Both the position numbers and the translations under genes were made by a program. From Lycorma delicatula (taxonomy: Eukaryota > Arthropoda > Insecta > Hemiptera > Fulgoridae), in contig NC_134465.1 of NCBI RefSeq assembly GCF_047948215.1, positions 45,060,446 to 45,124,445 on the forward strand: 64,000 bases of DNA, in the 5' to 3' direction. The notes under the pieces were generated by a model that made no database searches, was not told the DNA's origin, and was given only the letters and a program-made list of their open reading frames with translations. Shown here piece after piece: positions 10,669 to 21,075 of the stretch; position 1 is the first letter of the stretch; every line of letters begins with the position of its first letter.

Positions 10669-12008
10669 CAGAGTGATTTTCTAGTCGTGTTATCCAATTG
10701 TTAATGTCTGATAATTTTTTTCTAAGAAAGGGAAATTTTGTTTTGTAACACGAAGTTTATAGCACTACTCACCGGCAGTGTGAGTTGATTTTCCTTAAGC
10801 TATGTAAACTTTTGTGCCGTTTCCGGTCGTGTTACGAACAGAATGTCTGTGACCATAGAACAACCAGTTTTCATTCTTGAACAATATTTTGCCACGAAAT
10901 CGTATGCTAGTGTAAAAGAATCATTTCGGATTAAATTTGTTGGTGTTCCTCCGCCAGAAAAAAAATGTCAATTTCTAGACTAGCAACCCGATTTCGAGAG
11001 ACAGGTAGTGTTTGCGACAGAAAACGTAGCGGTCGACCAACTCGCTTGACAGATGACGTTTTAGAGAATGTGAAAACAAGATTGCTCAATTCTCCACGTA
11101 AAAGTTTACGAAAACTTTCCACGCAAGTCGGTTTGTCATATTCGAGTGTTCAGGAAGCCGCTAAAAAATTGAAATTGTATCCGTAACGCGTACGATTAGT
11201 CCAAGATCTTCAGCCTCCAGATTTAAACAAGCGATTGCAATATTGCCGTAGGTTTTAGTCTCTTGTAAATGATAACGGAATCGAATTTTTAAACACGGTG
11301 TTCTTTAGTGATGAAGCTTGGATCCATCTCGACGGTTATGTGAACAGTCAAAACCGTCGAATTTGGGCGGTTGAAAATCCTAACGCTTTACAAGATAAAT
11401 CTTTGCATCCTGAAAAATTGGTGTGTGGTGTGCGATATCTCGTCATCGTTTAGTCTGACCGTATTCTTCGAACAGACAGTAAACGGTGAAGTATACAGGA
11501 ATATTGTGCGCCAATTTGTGTCCCTCCTGGAACCTCAAGAACGGTATTGCTGGTTTCAGCAAGACGGCGCTACATGCCACACGTCTCGAGAAACCGTGGA
11601 TTTTCTGTAAGAGTTCTTTGATGATCGAATAATAAGCGAGGGCTTATGGCCTCCAAGGTCCCCAGACCTCACATCTTGTGACTACTGTTTGTGGGGCTAT
11701 ATTAAGTCCGAGGCCTTCAAAAACAATCCTCACACTATTGATGAACTTAAGGTCAATATTACAGACTTAATCACGAATATTTCCAATGCGACTCTTAAAA
11801 AGGTTTCTACTAATATGCTAAAAAGAGTCCGTGCGTGTAAGAGTCCGTGCAAGGGGTGGGCATTTTGAGCATATTATTTAACAATTATGTAAGTAAGCTT
11901 TTTATTAAATCTCTTTTGTGAGTAACAAATACATTTTTTTATTTCATCTAAATTTCCCTTTCTTAAATTACATTTAAAATTGGGTAACAGGACTAAAAAA
12001 TCACTCTG
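10669..12008 (+). mobile_element. Mariner-like element I with TIRs and TA duplication
   Basis: A 1,340-bp element bounded by TA at 10,667-10,668 and 12,009-12,010. The left end reads CAGAGTGATTTTCTAGTC; the inverted right end reads CAGAGTGATTTTTTAGTC. Similarity runs about 33 bp with a few mismatches (next block TGTTA-CCAATT in both). The interior holds a broken IS630/Tc1/mariner transposase (10,843-11,868). Related elements with the same 'RSPDL.SCD' signature lie at 16.7 kb. Confidence 0.9.
10843..11868 (+). pseudogene. Transposase pseudogene of mariner-like element I
   Basis: The ATG at 10,843 opens MSVTIEQPVFILEQYFATKS, like the N-terminal helix-turn-helix region (DUF4817 type) of IS630/Tc1-superfamily transposases. 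A frameshift at the A-run near 10,961-10,967 moves to the frame reading SISRLATRFRETGSV and GRPTRLTDDV, the second DNA-binding part. The DDE catalytic blocks follow: FFSDEAWIHLDG (first Asp, about 11,300), WFQQDGATCHTSR (second Asp, about 11,550) and WPPRSPDLTSCDYCLWG (third Asp, about 11,650-11,700). In-frame stops near 11,184, 11,256 and 11,608 and further shifts inactivate it. The catalytic residues themselves survive, which suggests fairly recent decay. Confidence 0.85.
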
Positions 12009-12010
12009 TA

Positions 12011-12948
12011 CTACTTGTCTACCAAGGTTGAAGAAAATCGGTAAACGGGATTCAGTGTATCGGACCAAATACAGGCCAACACATACGTATATACTCACAA
12101 AAGCCCGTCTGACAAAAATGGACTTTTTAATGTCGCCTTAAGGTACAAAACCAAAAAAAGAATAATTTTTTTTTTACCGATTTATATACTTCTGCGTTAC
12201 AGCTGTAGCACTGTAGAAAAAGTAATATATGTATATTCTACAGTAGGATGTAATTATTTTCATGCCTTGCAAAATGCGTTTCATTAATATCAAGTTACAC
12301 TTATTCTAGTAATTAGAATTTTGAATTGAATTTATAATTCAGCATAAAATAGAATATTTCCGGTATTAATTTGAAATTGGACTCTTTTATCGATTTCTGA
12401 ATACTTTGTAAAGAGATAGAAAAATTTAAATAGTATAAATTAATAATGACGAATCATGAATTTTTACTTAAAATCATAAAATAGGTACAAGGAAAATAAT
12501 ATTAAAAAATATGGAAGCCGTTAAATCATTTTTTAACAGTTAAACAAAGAAAAATAAAATGTAGCAAATGCTCCGAACTCAAAACGATGTATTTTTCATT
12601 AATTGTTTTGATTAAATTTTTCTTCTCTTTAACTCTCCTCATATTTAATTTTTCATTCATTCTATCCTTAATTTTTCTCCAGGACCATATTTCAAATTCT
12701 TCCGCCTTTCTTTTTTTTTCTATTTTTTTATTAGACCCTTTCTTCAGTCTTCACACCATCTTATTATATAATAACTGGTTCTTTCTATTAAACGATTCCT
12801 TAAACCTTGATGTTGTTCTTTTATTTCCTTTTTGGTCAGTGTATTAAAAGAATAATTTCGATTTAATTTGATGATGAACGGATGATTCAGAAGTAAAAAC
12901 TATACAATAATGTAACTATTATAATGTCGTCAATGTAGGTTGTATTAT
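12011..12948. other. AT-rich stretch, nothing recognised
   Basis: Low-complexity sequence. The longest frame (12,587-12,847) is a Phe/Leu/Ser-rich translation typical of AT-rich noncoding DNA, with no motif. Confidence 0.5.
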
Positions 12949-13394
12949 ATAGAGTGGTTCAGGAGGAAAGGGAGACAGATTGGAAACCGATTCTAGAGCT
13001 TGAAATAAGGAAAAAGATTCATGCAAAGTTATATCCAAAAACACTTTGATGTTCAGTTACGGCTAGAGAAAAATTTTGCTTGTATTTCAGTCCCCCGATG
13101 AAAGAAGGTCATACTGAAATTTTTAAGGTGTTATATAAAGGGTAAACATGATATCTCTTATGTTTTTTTAACCTAAAAAAATCGAATAAAACAGGTTTCA
13201 GAACTATATCTCCCGTAGTTTTCATGATAACCAACTTAAAACAGAAAAATTTGATCGAAAAACATTTTAGGTTTGAAGTACAATAACTTTCTTAAATGAC
13301 TAATAAATGCGTAAATTTTATTTTAGAAATTTTATTCTGAGAAAATTGATGTAATAAAGTGTATGAAGAACAAAATATCAAATTTTATTATAAA

Positions 13395-13590
13395 AATACA
13401 GAAGAATTGCGAGGAGAGTGGAAGAAGTGTTAGGAGAAGACCAATTTGGTTTCAGGAAAAGTATAGGGACAAGGGAAGCAATTGTAGGCCTCAGATTAAT
13501 AGTAGAAGGAAGATTAAAGAAAAACAAACCAACATACTTGGCATTTATAGAGCTAGAAAAGGCATTCGATAACGTAGACTGGAATAAAAT
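13395..13590 (+). mobile_element. LINE-A fragment (RT N-terminal part)
   Basis: Encodes EEVLGEDQFGFRKSIGT and YLAFIELEKAFDNVDWNKM, the LINE-A region around RT motif A, in one open frame on the plus strand. It is cut off right after DWNKM. It sits inside the interior of the 12.9-14.6 kb foldback. Confidence 0.85.
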
Positions 13591-13622
13591 GAAATCCGAG
13601 GTATACAAGCAAAATGTAGACA

Positions 13623-13769
13623 CGCGATAAAGTAATCGCTCGCATTCTCAGTGCTGCTACTCTCATCAAGGAACGCAAATATATCATTAGGTTAGCGACA
13701 GAAAATGTAAGGAGACGAGTTGAAAAGTGCATTGATATAAATCGTGGAATTTTTGAACATTTTTTGTAA
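13623..13769 (+). pseudogene. C-terminal remnant of an IS630/mariner-type transposase
   Basis: An open 49-codon stretch ending at a TAA (13,767-13,769) reads RDKVIARILSAATLIKERK, then ATENVRRRVEKCIDINRGIF and EHFL. The pattern R-x3-RV-x-KCI-x3-G-x-FEH-(F/L)-L is, from memory, the usual end of DUF4817-type Tc1/mariner transposases; the element at 16.7 kb has a comparable RLQQCIAQNGHHL segment. The catalytic domain is gone. It may be the last trace of the transposase that mobilised this foldback element, or an unrelated insertion. Confidence 0.5.
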
Positions 13770-13879
13770 ATTAATGCAGTACAAACTACACTCACTATTT
13801 AAAAAAAATATATATTTAAATTTTCAAAGATATGAAATAACTGTTACACGTTAATTACATTTTTTGTTAGATTTTATTT

Positions 13880-14110
13880 TTACGCGGCTGCCAAAAAAGG
13901 AGTGTAATGTATTTAGGAGGTATGTATGTTTGTTCCACCGCAGCAGCTCAACGGCTGAACCGATTTAGATATTTAACCTCGCGTTGGAAACCTTACGTTA
14001 CCGGGATTGTCTTAGGATATACATATAACATGTTTTAATAAATATAAAAAGTTATACTATATAACAAATTATCACCTGCACGCTTTTTTAATTATCCAAC
14101 AATAAAGAGC
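13880..14110. other. Unclassified GC-richer patch in foldback interior
   Basis: Reads GGCTGCCAAAAAAGGAGTG, then ATGTATGTTTGTTCCACCGC and CTCAACGGCTGAACCGATTT. This style of sequence is common inside insect transposons, but I cannot name a family and it has no other copy in the window. Confidence 0.3.
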
Positions 14111-14764
14111 AAGATGTATCTTAACTATGTTTTCTTTGGTAGCCATGTTTATTAATTGTTAATATTATCTCTTTTTAATGATAAAAAATGATTTTTTAGA
14201 AATTTTTTTATACAATTAATTATTATTACAGTAATTTTCTCACAATTAAATTTTCTAAAATAAAATTTACGCATTAATTGGTAATTTAACGAAGTTATTG
14301 TACTTCAAAGTTAAAACGTATTTCATCAAACTTTTCTGTTTTATGTTAGATATCATAAAATATACGGGAGTTACAGTTCTGGAATCAATTTTATTCGATT
14401 TTTCAGGCCAAAAAACTTAAGAAAACATTAAGTTTACCCGTTATATAACGCCTTAATAATTTCAGTATGAACTCATTTTACAGGGTAACTGAAATCCGGG
14501 CGAAATATTTCGCTAGCCGTAACTCAATAACAAAGCGTTTTCGGACATAGTTTAGTATGAACGTTCTTCTTTATTTTAAACTTTACAATCAGTTTCCGTA
14601 TTATTTTCATTTCTTTTTGAATCGCTCAAATAAGTAACGACAAAAAAAAATTAATTTCTATTAAAAAACAATGTATTAAAAATAAATAAGTAATATGTAT
14701 GTTTCTTTGTAGTTGTCGGTTTCAAATTAAATTTCAATAAGTTGTGGGTTGTTTTTTGTCATCG

Positions 14765-16065
14765 ATTTAAAAATCTGATGTGGATATCACATGACTTCCT
14801 TGTACGCATATTAAATTACGTATACGCATTTTTAAATGCACATGCAATTTTTTTAATTAAAAACTTCTGATATTTTTCCATATTTTTTTTTGTTGTTATT
14901 GAATTATTATACATGGTAAATTTTGTTTTACAATGAGAGGTTAATAATCTTTAATAAATCAATATATTTAAATTAAAAAAAAAAAAAAGTTAAAAAAAAA
15001 TTCGGGTAATATTATTTTTCTGATTTTTTTTTTGTTGTCTTCGGTCATTTGACTGGTTTGATGCAGCTCTCCAAGATTCCCTATCTAGTGCTAGTCATTT
15101 CATTTCAGTATACCCTCTACATCCTACATCCCTAACAATTTGTTTTACATATTCCAAACGTGGCCTGCCTACACAATTTTTTCCTTCTACCTGTCCTTCC
15201 AATATTAAAGCGACTATTCCAGGATGCCTTAGTATGTGGCTTATAAGTCTGTCTCTTCTTTTAACTATATTTTTCCAAATGCTTCTTTCTTCATCTATTT
15301 GCCGCAATACCTCTTCATTTGTCACTTTATCCACCCATCTGATTTTTAACATTCTCCTATAGCACCGCATTTCAAAAGCTTCTAATCTTTTCTTCTCAGA
15401 TACTCCGATCGTCCAAGTTTCACTTCCATATAAAGCGACACTCCAAACCATATACTTTCAAAAATCTTTTCCTGACATTTAAATTAATTTTTGATGTAAA
15501 CAAATTATATTTCTTACTGAAGGCTCGTTTCGCTTGTGCTATTCGGCATTTTATATCGCTCCTGCTTTAAATCAATATAATTAAATTAAAAAAGAAAGTT
15601 AAAAAAGGAGATGAATTTGATTTGAATCGATGTGCCTTCCCCTTGTAAAATCCAAATATTTCATTAATTAAAATTTCATTTGGCTATAACTCTGAAACTA
15701 ATGAAAATAAGTTCCACTTATGATATATCGTTAAAAAGCTCTCTATGAGGGATTATTACTGCAGTTAAGAAAAAGTCCAAAATTCAAATTTTATTTGGAT
15801 TTTAAGCTTTTTTAGGCACTTTTGGTTCAGTCGATTGCAAGCAAAATGGTAGGTTTACAACCAGATGTTACAACAGTCCTAAATCCAAAATTTCAATATC
15901 CTACGGCTAATCGTTTTTTAGTTATGCGGGAGACGTGCAGACGTCACGCCGAAACTATTCAAAATGGATTTAGGGATGATCAAATTGGATATTTCCATTG
16001 AAATTTGAAAACCGAAATTTTTCGCAATCACAATACTTCCTTTACTTCGTACAAGGAAAAAGTAA
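14765..16065 (+). repeat. Unclassified repeat D, copy 2, interrupted by LINE-A
   Basis: Left part from AAATCTGATGTGGATATCAC with CTTCCTTGTACGCAT; right part from about 15,568 through TCGATGTGCCTTCCCC, GATTGCAAGCAAAATGG and GGGATGATCAAATTGG, ending TACTTCGTACAAGGAA. The middle is displaced by a LINE-A insertion. Without the insert the unit is about 760 bp, similar to copy 1. Confidence 0.65.
15028..15567 (-). mobile_element. LINE-A copy, strongly 5' truncated
   Basis: Minus-strand C-terminal part of LINE-A: YGSETWTIGVSEKKRLEAFE, RRMLKIRWVDKVTNEEVLRQ, LISHILRHPG and GRPRLEYVKQIV, with the usual 3' end (GTCTTCGGTCATTTGACTGG on the plus strand, then poly(T)). It breaks off at the CRIAQ block. 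The host repeat D sequence TAAATCAATAT..TTAAATTAAAAAA occurs on both sides, probably a long target duplication. Confidence 0.9.
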
Positions 16066-16069
16066 CAAT

Positions 16070-16713
16070 TTATAAAATTGAATTTTTATTATTTTTTTTT
16101 TAAACTGCTTCCTGGTTTTTTTTTTATTTATTTATTCGTTGTTCGTATTATATTTGTTTTATATTATAAACAAAAAATATTTTATTTTTTTATTAATTTA
16201 TGATTAAATTAATAAAAAACAATTTGTTAAATAATCTGCTTCTGTGTTATATGATATATATATAATTAATATTTAAATAAGCTTATTATACTCTTATTTA
16301 CTATATTTAAATAAGTTTAACAAATAAAAAAGAAAAATATCTATTTATATCAATATATATTGATATATTTATATCAATTATATTTTTGTTTTATTAAGTC
16401 TTGTAAACAATAACAGTGTATTATTGTAAATATTTTTCTGATTAAAGTGCATTATGTCCATTCGTTTGTACTGTGGGCTAAACATCTTTATGTACAAACA
16501 TTAACAACAATAACAAATATTTTATTAAATTGCTTATGAACGTCAGCGGTATAGACTTAGGTAGTAGGATTCATATTTATTGAATTATATCTATGTAGTG
16601 TTAAACAACTTTCTCTCCTGCTGTCTCTTTCTCTCTACTCTGTAGTAATAATTTGAATAATTTTAGGATTTATTAAATTTCAATTGTAAACATTTCAACC
16701 GTCAGAATTGTTA
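16070..16713. other. AT-rich stretch, nothing recognised
   Basis: Contains TA-rich low-complexity tracts, including an imperfect palindrome around 16,340-16,380 (ATATCAATATATATTGATAT). No gene recognised. Confidence 0.5.
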
Positions 16714-16715
16714 TA

Positions 16716-18051
16716 CAGGGCCATTCACGGGAACCGGATGTTTTTAAAATAATCATAAAAAATTGAATATTTACTTTAAAAAAGTTTTATTGGTACTGAA
16801 ACACTTTTTAAATCAAAGCATTTTTTACTTACTCATGAACGAAAAATTATGTCCGGCAAGTGATGTCCATTTTGGGCAATACATTGTTGTAGCCTTTCAC
16901 GGTAACTGGCCTCAATTCTTTGCAGCATGTCTACATCAATCTGGGTGACGTGATGACGAATTGCGATCTTTAGGTCCTCCAATGTACGCGGTTTATTGCC
17001 GTACACACGCGATTTCAGAAACCCCCACAGAAAAAAATCACAACTACTCAAGTCGGGGGACCGAGAGGGCCAAGGAATGTCGCCGAATCTGGAAACGATC
17101 CGTCCCGGAAACAAGTTACGGAGAACAGCCATCGTTGCCCTCGGTGTGTACGCTGTACCTCCATCCTGCTGAAATAACACATTTTGAAAATCTATTCCCC
17201 GGTTTCATAACTCAGGGATGAAAAACGTATTCAACATCATAATGTAACGATCAGCTGTTACAGTTACGGCAGCGTCATTTTCTTCAAAAAATATGGTCCG
17301 ATAACACCGACCTTTCCTATTGCACACCAGACAGTCACCTTTGGGCTATGAAGTGGTCTCTCGTGAAGCCGATGCGGGGTTCTTTCTGCCCAATACCGGC
17401 TGTTCTGTTTGTTGACAGAGCCATTCAGATGAAAATGGGCTTCGTCACTCATTAACAATAACAAATTTTCATTTTCTTCAAAAACGGTAAGCATTTGTCG
17501 ACAAAATTGTAATCGCTGCGTGAAATCTTGTTCGTTTAACTGCTGCACGACTGCTATCTTGTAAGGATGGAAATGCAGGTCTGTATGCAGAATTCGTCTT
17601 ACCGTTCGTGTGCTCATTTGAAGCGCTGCTGAATGCCTCTGAATAGAGCGGCGTGGGCTTCTGATAATGGATTCCCTTAAACGTTCGATGTTCTCCGGAG
17701 TACTAGCAATTCGTCGGGGACCCGGTGGTTTTTTATTCAATATTGAACCGCTTGTTCGAAGGTTGTTTACCCATCGCGATATTGTGTTACGAGAAGGGAC
17801 ACTTGCATTACGATGGATATTAAACTGACGGCGGAAATCTCGCCGAACAGCAGTTCGGCGGATTTCGTCATTTCGCACAAAACTGTCGTACGCGTACAGG
17901 CGTTGGTCTAGCGTCCACGGCTCCATCTCAACGACTAAAATGTAAATGCTATGAACAAAGGAAACGTCAGACACCAGCCACGTGACCCTCCCATCACGAA
18001 CGCCCGAGTACAACCCACTTCAAAATCATCTGGTTCCCGTGAATGACCCTG
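16716..18051 (-). mobile_element. Mariner-like element II, nearly intact, TIRs and TA duplication
   Basis: A 1,336-bp element flanked by TA (16,714-16,715 and 18,052-18,053). Left end CAGGGCCATTCACGGGAACC, inverted right end CAGGGTCATTCACGGGAACC; the match continues to about 25 bp. It contains a transposase reading frame on the minus strand that is open apart from one frameshift and two stop codons. Confidence 0.93.
16833..17926 (-). pseudogene. Transposase of mariner-like element II (lightly damaged)
   Basis: Starts at the ATG at 17,926 (MEPWTLDQRLYAYDSFV), although the frame is open further upstream. The N-terminal DNA-binding part includes RNTISRWVNNLRTSGSI and PGPRRIASTPENIERL. Catalytic blocks are MSDEAHFHLNG (first Asp), LFQQDGGTAYTPR (second Asp) and WPSRSPDLSSCDFFLWGFLK (third Asp), a DD-34-D-like layout. 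C-terminal end: RLQQCIAQNGHHL. A one-base loss in the T-run at about 17,287-17,292 (minus-strand sense) shifts the frame after GVIGPYF, and a TGA follows the segment TFFIPEL. All three catalytic acidic residues are kept. This is the best-preserved transposase in the window. Confidence 0.88.
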
Positions 18052-18329
18052 TATAATTGTACTTAAATATGTGCTGACGCAAAAGAAGCAACCGGTTTTT
18101 GATTATTTATCACAAAACAGATTTTTAAATTAATTTATTTCGATGAAAAATTATAAATTTTTGAAAGTTTTTTAAGTTATCCGCAAAATTATGTAGCGCA
18201 AACGATTCCCCTTTTCTGCCTCACAAAGTCGTACTTTTTAAAGAATTTTCTATGACGTCGGTTAAATCATTCGGAGTTAAGGGTTCAATTTATGAATATT
18301 AATTTTAATTTTCGGATGGACAGTCGTCG

Positions 18330-18900
18330 GGTGATAAATCAATATTTAAGATATCCCCGAGAAAATAATCTGGGGGCTGTTAAATCTGGTTAACGAGGAG
18401 GTCAGTTGATTGTAGCATTCCTTTAAATAATCCGTTCCCTCAAAATCTCTAAGAGGTATATACTACTTCTAACCATGAGTGGAGCTACTCCATCTTGTTG
18501 GAACTTCATCACTTGATTATTAGAAACAGTAAAGTTTGAATCGTATTCCGGTATCGCTCTACAACATTTTCAATAAAATGTGGCCCGATAATCCTTTGGG
18601 ATGTACCAGCCTTTGTAGATTTAAACGGATATTATTTTCTCTAGTGAATAACCCTTTGATTTGCAGTTCCCCGCATTCGGAGATTTTATTTGTTAACAAA
18701 GCCGTTAGGATTTTATCGCTCATTAATTATGCTTGAGATTTCTATTTTCTCGCGGCAATTCTTGTATGGCATAATTTAGCCATCAAAGTCTCTCGGTTTC
18801 AATTCTTGACGAGTGGTTTTTTGAAAGAACATTCTTAAGTTCTTTACTATTATTCGCTGCAATGATTTTCGAGTAATATTTAACTGATGAGAGGATCTTC
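18330..18900 (-). pseudogene. Highly decayed mariner-type transposase relic
   Basis: On the minus strand, short pieces in shifting frames follow the order of a mariner-type catalytic core: GFVNK near 18,690, IIGPHFIENVVERYRNTIQT near 18,550-18,610, MKFQQDGVAPLM near 18,480-18,510 (second catalytic Asp) and a degraded equivalent of the proline-rich third-Asp block near 18,370-18,400. No terminal repeats were found. The individual matches are short; the preserved order is what makes the call. Confidence 0.5.
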
Positions 18901-19389
18901 GAGTTGACGTTTCCGAGTTATCTTCGATACTCTATGGTATTAGTTAAATATTATCTTCGTTTCGGGTTGAACGTGGTCTTCCTGATTTTGAAATACTCTT
19001 TACTGAATCCTGTTGATGAGTACGTTTCACCAACCCTAATTATGTAAGCGAAAGGTGGATTCCTTATATTGAATTGAGTAAGTTAGTCGAATCTGTATTA
19101 TTGAATATTGATTTTCAAAATAAAATTCTATGACTTTTGTTTGCTGTGTGACTACGTTTTTTCCATCATCAATCTCCAGAGTTTCTTTATAAGGTCTGTA
19201 AAGAAAATTAATAAAGTTGTTCTTTTTCCAGTGATTAATGAGTGGAATTTAAAATTATCTACTAATTAGATCGTAGAGATGTAATAATTTCCTGGTTCGT
19301 ATTTCTTGTTACCCGGTACAGAGTATAGATTTAACTATTCGTAAAGCTTCCTCTAACAAATACACCCTAAAAAATGTACTCGCTGTTTG
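18901..19389. other. No gene recognised
   Basis: Moderately AT-rich sequence without recognisable repeat. It may include flanking parts of the decayed transposons on either side. Confidence 0.4.
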
Positions 19390-20407
19390 TTAGTCCATAT
19401 CTCGTGACAATTTTTGACACTGAGAGAGGGTTATGTGTGTTCGAAATGATCACCAGAAGCTTCTATACAACGTCCATGGCGCCGTACTGCACACCAAATT
19501 TCGGCTTTTAGTGTATCTGGCGTAATGGCAGCACGTTACTTACGATTTTTTCACGTAGCTCGTCGATTGTTAATCGGCGTGCTACGTCCTTAAGAATCGT
19601 CATTTTTAAAGATTCCTCAGAGGTAGAAGTCCAGAAATGTTAAATCAGGTGCCCGAGGTGGGTACTCAGGAGCACCTCTTCGACCCAAAGACCGTCCGGG
19701 TAGAGTTTTATCGTGATACAACCTGACATCTCGATGGTAGTGAGGCGTGGATTCGTCTTGTTGCATGTAAAAAAGTTCATCACCAGTTTTGGAGTTTTTG
19801 AAGTTTTGGATTGCAGGCAAAATCCTTGTCTAAAGCATATCAAGTTACACCTCTTCGGTTACGGTACCCTCGAAGAAGAAGGGACAATCGAACCACGCAC
19901 TGATAGACCACACCACACAGCAACCTCCGGTAGATCCACTGCCCTATCAGCATGAGCGTGAGAATTTTCAGGAGCCCAATAGACACAATTGTAGCGGTTC
20001 AAAGTACAGTTAAGTTTAAATTCTGCCTCGCCAGATCACATAAACTTCCCTGTAATTCTTCATCCTCACCAATCATGTGCTGAAACCATTCACAGCACTC
20101 TATCCTTCGATCTGGATCGTTCTCCTTCATCGCGTGTAGTGTCTTGGAATGTACACTTTCCGATTTGCACTCTTTTGAGTGCGTTTTACACTTTACCAGC
20201 TCACCCCCACCCTTTCACGCGTTCCCTGGTACGCTGATTCTTGCGGTGATCGGGGAAATGTTGCAACATTGCATAACTGGACGCCGGACTTGTAGCTGTT
20301 GGTGGCGGTGTTCCAAAATCTGTCTGCCACTGCCGTTGTACCTCTTCAATGTTCTCGTATTTCCACTCAGTACAACGTTCAACAAACGATGAGCGAATTT
20401 CAACCAT
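19390..20407 (-). pseudogene. Decayed mariner-type transposase, no terminal repeats seen
   Basis: The minus-strand frame opens near 20,407 with MVEIRSSFVERC and VQRQWQTDFGTPPPTATSPA, like the N-terminal recognition region of IS630/mariner transposases. Later pieces are NRYNCVYWAPEN near 19,980, LPEVAVWCGLSVRGSIVPSS near 19,880-19,930, FYMQQDESTPHYHRDVRLY near 19,715-19,770 (second Asp) and GAPEYPPRAPDLTFLDFYL near 19,620-19,670 (third Asp). The C-terminal RRLTIDELREKI lies near 19,560. Many frameshifts and stops. It differs from the other elements in its GRRGAPEYPPR motif, so it is a separate subfamily. Confidence 0.75.
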
Positions 20408-20409
20408 TG

Positions 20410-21073
20410 TTGCTACTCATAAGGAAAGTAGATATGGTCTTCTGCTGCACTGGCTAATATGACTGGCTCGTTCCACCACTCGCGCATGCGCGGCATAAAT
20501 CGCCAATTCCTCCTAACACGACAAATTAAAAATATTACACTACGCTACACATTAGATTAGTGAGTGTAAGTCTTTTCGTTTAGATATTATTTAATTACAA
20601 ACAGTAAGTACATTTTTTTTTACCGATCTGTAATGTGAAACATTATTTTGATGTAGTGGAGGTAGATTAGAAAAACGATCATGTGCATCGTGTTATTGAG
20701 AACAAAACGGAATATTGGAAGGTGAAATATCCTACTATGATTCTATAACATTAGATTTTTCTCTTCTTCTGTTTTTGGTTAATTTTATTCGTTTTTCTAT
20801 TTAAATGTGAACAATGACGGATATTTATCATATATAAAAAATATAATTGTTTTCCATACCTTCAAAAATTTTAGTGTATTTCAGCAAGCGGTAACCCGAT
20901 GGATAAATGTGTGTTAATCGGTTCGTCCATCTGTAACTTCTCCCTTACAGTCAGAGAGCCATTAAAGGGTCAGTTCTTCCATGAGGGATCTTGCGGCCTA
21001 GTTTTATTCATTACTTTAATAATTATAAGACGGTGTAAGTTTGGTTTAATATAGAAAGATGTCTTATAAATTC
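20410..21073. other. No gene recognised
   Basis: The first 100 bp or so may contain the 5' end of the preceding relic. The rest is AT-rich with no recognised feature. Confidence 0.4.
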
Positions 21074-21075
21074 TA

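Larger units (their letters stand above)
12949..14631. repeat. Large foldback element of family F with filled interior
   Basis: Two diverged arms of about 400 bp face each other: left arm 12,949-13,360 (from TAGAGTGGTTCAGGAGG) and right arm 14,200-14,631 (ending TTGAATCGCTCA). Matching blocks in inverted order include ACTGAAAT, the motif near AACCTAAAAAAATCGAATAA (inverse TTATTCGATTTTTCAGG), and TAATAAATGCGTAAATTTTA against AAAATTTACGCATTAATTGG. The interior carries a LINE-A fragment and a transposase C-terminal remnant. The arms match the 22.9 kb and 46.7 kb F elements. Confidence 0.65.
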
